A stretch of DNA of 6,811 nt. Origin: Candidatus Altarchaeales archaeon (GTDB lineage Archaea; Altiarchaeota; Altiarchaeia; IMC4; QMZM01). Made by a program: the position numbers and the translations under genes. The notes under the pieces were generated by a model that was not told the DNA's origin, did not search any database, and saw only the letters and a program-made list of their open reading frames with translations. The stretch lies in NCBI GenBank assembly GCA_003663175.1, contig QMZM01000055.1, positions 1 through 6,811 of the forward strand. The letters are read 5' to 3'. This document shows positions 4,782-6,811 of the stretch, piece after piece. Position 1 is the first letter of the stretch. Each line of letters begins with the position of its first letter.

Positions 4782-6811
4782 ATGAAAATCCAGCGAATTG
4801 ATACAAGGGCTTTTCTGGTTGATGAGAATCTCGAAAAAAAGGGAAAAAGCAAATTTGGTGGGGGCATATTAAGGAAATTCCTAAATTTTCTTTCTGGTGA
4901 AGAACTCGTGGAGATAAAAAAATCGTATAGACCATTGGCAAGATTTAAGGCGGAGAGGATAGAAAAGGTTCAGAAAGGGGTTGCGGGCACGGAGATAACA
5001 TATGAAAAGAGAGAGAACTACTTCTATGTGGATATGAGTAACGCTGACCTCTACTATATATCAAAAAATAGAATAATTCGTTTTGAAATATTGAGAAGAT
5101 TGATAGACCTGCCAAGAACAACCGCAAAGACATTGGGGAGGTTGATGAGAACCGCATTTATCTACAGAGAGGAATTGGATGAGAATGATGTATTTAATTT
5201 GATGAATCTGGGATTTATAAGCATATACCAGTCCACATGTCTGACGGTCTTTGCAAGACTCTGGGATGAATTAAATCCAGAACAAGAGAGACCCACCCTC
5301 ATAAAAGATAGAGTAAAATCGATAGTGAAGATACCAAGATTTAATGATGATGGCTATGATTTGTCTCTCTTTCTTGAGGTTGGCGACATCATATGTGAGG
5401 ACTATCAGAAGGATACAATAAAGTATCCCATTGAGAGAATCTCCGAATTATTGAGCGACATATTTGATGCGAAAATTTTTATAGAGAGTATAACATTTAT
5501 GCCCTATCTTAGAGGATTCTACAGAAAAAGGCATAAGAAGAAATCTAAGGCAAAAGATATGTATTTTCCAGTGTGCTTCACATCCAAATTTCATATAAGG
5601 AAGCCCAGGATAAAGAAGGGTGAAAAATTAAAGCCAATAGCACTTTGCACAGAAATTGGAGTGGAAGGTTCTGTTCCAATAGAGGAGTCAACAATAAATT
5701 TCTCAGATGTTGCAGATTTGGAGAATGTTAAAAAGGAGATAATGGAATCCATTGTTTATCCATTACTTAATCCGGAACTCGCAAAGGAATTTGGAAAGAA
5801 GGGGGGTGGTGCAATCCTACTCTATGGCCCTCCCGGATGTGGAAAGACATACATTGCAAAGGCAACAATTGGTGAGTGTGGCTTACCATTCTTTAATGTA
5901 AATATAAGTGATCTGATAAGCAAAGGTGTAAAGGCAGAAGCAGAGAGCCTACATAAGGTATTTGAAGAGGCGGCAAGGAATTCGCCATCTATAATATTCT
6001 TTGATGAGATAGACGCAATTGGAGGTAGAAGAACAGAGGCAATGGAGTACGAGGAGAAAATGGAGATCGACCAATTCTTGATGGAGATGGACGGTGTAGA
6101 GTCTCTAAGCAAGGATATTCTTATTATTGCGGCAACGAACATGCCATGGAACATAGATCCGGCATTGAGGAGGTCTGTGAGATTCACAAAACAGATCTTC
6201 ATCCCACCCCCGGATAAAGATGCCAGGGAGGAGATATTCAGGGTTCATACTCGCGATAAGCCTATCTCGAGAAATGTGGATTTTAAAAAATTGGCAGAAC
6301 TAACGGAGGGGTATGCGGCATCAGATATAAAGGCGATCTGTGACAGAGCTGCGGAAATCCCGTGGGAAGAGACATTAAAGGGAGGGGAGGAGAGAGAGAT
6401 AGAAATGGATGACTTTCTCCAGGCAATAAAGGAGCAGAAGTCATCCCTCATCCCATGGTTTAAAGAGGCGTATAAGGCATTGAAGGAGAGTGGTGAGATG
6501 AGTCTCTTTGAAGATTTTGCTCACTACATTCTTAAATATGGTGGTGAAATAGAGGAGGTAAAGAAACCGGATATAAGCTTTAAGGATGTTGGTAATTTGG
6601 AGGAGGTTAAGGATATAATCAGGAGGGAACTTATATATCCAATAAAGAATCCGGAAATTGCAGAAAAATTCAAGAAGGAAATTGGTGGTGCAATATTGCT
6701 TTATGGCCCTCCCGGGTGTGGAAAGACATACATTGCAAAGGCAACTGCCGGTGAGTGTGATGTTCCATTTTTCAATATAAATATCACAGATATTCTATCT
6801 GAAAGGGAAGG
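4782..6811 (+). CDS. CDC48-like tandem AAA ATPase with unusual N-terminal region, 3' end beyond window
   Basis: 676 full codons are visible, open at the edge. Residues 1 to about 304 are not recognised: mixed strand and helix, with a helical, possibly winged-helix-like stretch near 100-150 and a basic patch YRKRHKKKSK at 247-256; no CDC48 double-psi barrel is apparent. The first AAA domain (about 305-553) is complete: Walker A GPPGCGKT 349-356, Walker B IIFFDEID 404-411 with D408/E409, sensor-1 N453, arginine-finger arginines R464/R467 in RRSVRF, and the lid motif GYAASDIKAICDRAA. A helical linker (554-597) leads to a second AAA domain with Walker A at 642-649, cut off soon after. Such proteins form hexamers that use ATP to remodel or unfold partners. 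Pore loop 1 reads KGVK (381-384) in the first domain and EREG (674-677) in the second, both without an aromatic residue. The ATG at 4782 is the only in-frame ATG after a TAA at 4770-4772. The substrate is unknown. Confidence 0.93.
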   Translation, partial: MKIQRIDTRAFLVDENLEKKGKSKFGGGILRKFLNFLSGEELVEIKKSYRPLARFKAERIEKVQKGVAGTEITYEKRENYFYVDMSNADLYYISKNRIIRFEILRRLIDLPRTTAKTLGRLMRTAFIYREELDENDVFNLMNLGFISIYQSTCLTVFARLWDELNPEQERPTLIKDRVKSIVKIPRFNDDGYDLSLFLEVGDIICEDYQKDTIKYPIERISELLSDIFDAKIFIESITFMPYLRGFYRKRHKKKSKAKDMYFPVCFTSKFHIRKPRIKKGEKLKPIALCTEIGVEGSVPIEESTINFSDVADLENVKKEIMESIVYPLLNPELAKEFGKKGGGAILLYGPPGCGKTYIAKATIGECGLPFFNVNISDLISKGVKAEAESLHKVFEEAARNSPSIIFFDEIDAIGGRRTEAMEYEEKMEIDQFLMEMDGVESLSKDILIIAATNMPWNIDPALRRSVRFTKQIFIPPPDKDAREEIFRVHTRDKPISRNVDFKKLAELTEGYAASDIKAICDRAAEIPWEETLKGGEEREIEMDDFLQAIKEQKSSLIPWFKEAYKALKESGEMSLFEDFAHYILKYGGEIEEVKKPDISFKDVGNLEEVKDIIRRELIYPIKNPEIAEKFKKEIGGAILLYGPPGCGKTYIAKATAGECDVPFFNINITDILSERE
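5805..5867 (+). repeat. P-loop DNA repeat, copy 1 (first AAA domain)
   Basis: This 63-base segment encodes GGAILLY, the Walker A motif and TYIAKAT. It matches 6684-6746 at 57 of 63 bases, and 41 of 42 bases from the Tyr codon (5823) to the Ala codon (ending 5864), including synonymous positions. It is a within-gene repeat lying 879 bases (293 codons) from its partner. Confidence 0.9.
6684..6746 (+). repeat. P-loop DNA repeat, copy 2 (second AAA domain)
   Basis: This is the partner of 5805-5867, in the same reading frame, and encodes the same 21 residues. The six differences are in the ATC/ATA, CTA/TTG (two changes), CTC/CTT, GGA/GGG and ACA/ACT codons, all silent. Confidence 0.9.

Noticed and set aside
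4945..6451. Minus-strand open frames at 4945-5157, 5822-6202 and 6245-6451
   Set aside because: They are shadows of the AAA ATPase reading frame.

Overview
The window looks like an AT-rich archaeal chromosome segment, probably euryarchaeal. The signs are an archaeal-type PheRS beta-subunit N-terminus, a CDC48-like tandem AAA ATPase, TATA-like boxes in short divergent spacers, a T-rich tract in place of a hairpin terminator, a GGTGA ribosome-binding site, and heavy use of ATA, AGA and AGG codons. A Thermoplasmata-like lineage would fit, but nothing here fixes the taxon. No tRNA, rRNA, CRISPR array or insertion sequence was seen. The window is almost fully coding, with no gene-free stretch above about 65 bases.

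Left arm (1-2840, minus strand): a complete TrkH/KtrB-type potassium transporter subunit is followed one base later by a CLC-family chloride channel/transporter that runs off the left edge. This makes a tight potassium-plus-chloride ion-transport operon. The CLC keeps its gating glutamate but has valine where H+-coupled exchangers have the internal proton glutamate.

Middle (2841-4719): a 60-base divergent promoter region holds a perfect 12-bp palindrome and separates trkH from a plus-strand gene. That gene encodes only the N-terminal half of archaeal phenylalanyl-tRNA synthetase beta (B1 plus B3/B4 editing region). It stops near where the B5 domain should start and overlaps, tail to tail, a minus-strand DUF2085-type membrane protein. 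Upstream of the latter, also on the minus strand, is an unrecognised glycine-rich membrane protein of 171 residues. A T-rich tract lies between these two membrane genes.

Right arm (4720-6811, plus strand): a second divergent spacer leads into a large AAA ATPase that runs off the right edge. It has about 300 residues of N-terminal sequence unlike the CDC48 N domain, a complete first AAA ring domain and the start of a second. The two ATPase domains are unusually alike, with near-identical DNA at the P-loop, and both lack the aromatic pore-loop residue seen in many threading unfoldases.

Only trkH and clc can be tied together functionally. The halved pheT and the unusual double AAA ATPase are the two items most worth following up.
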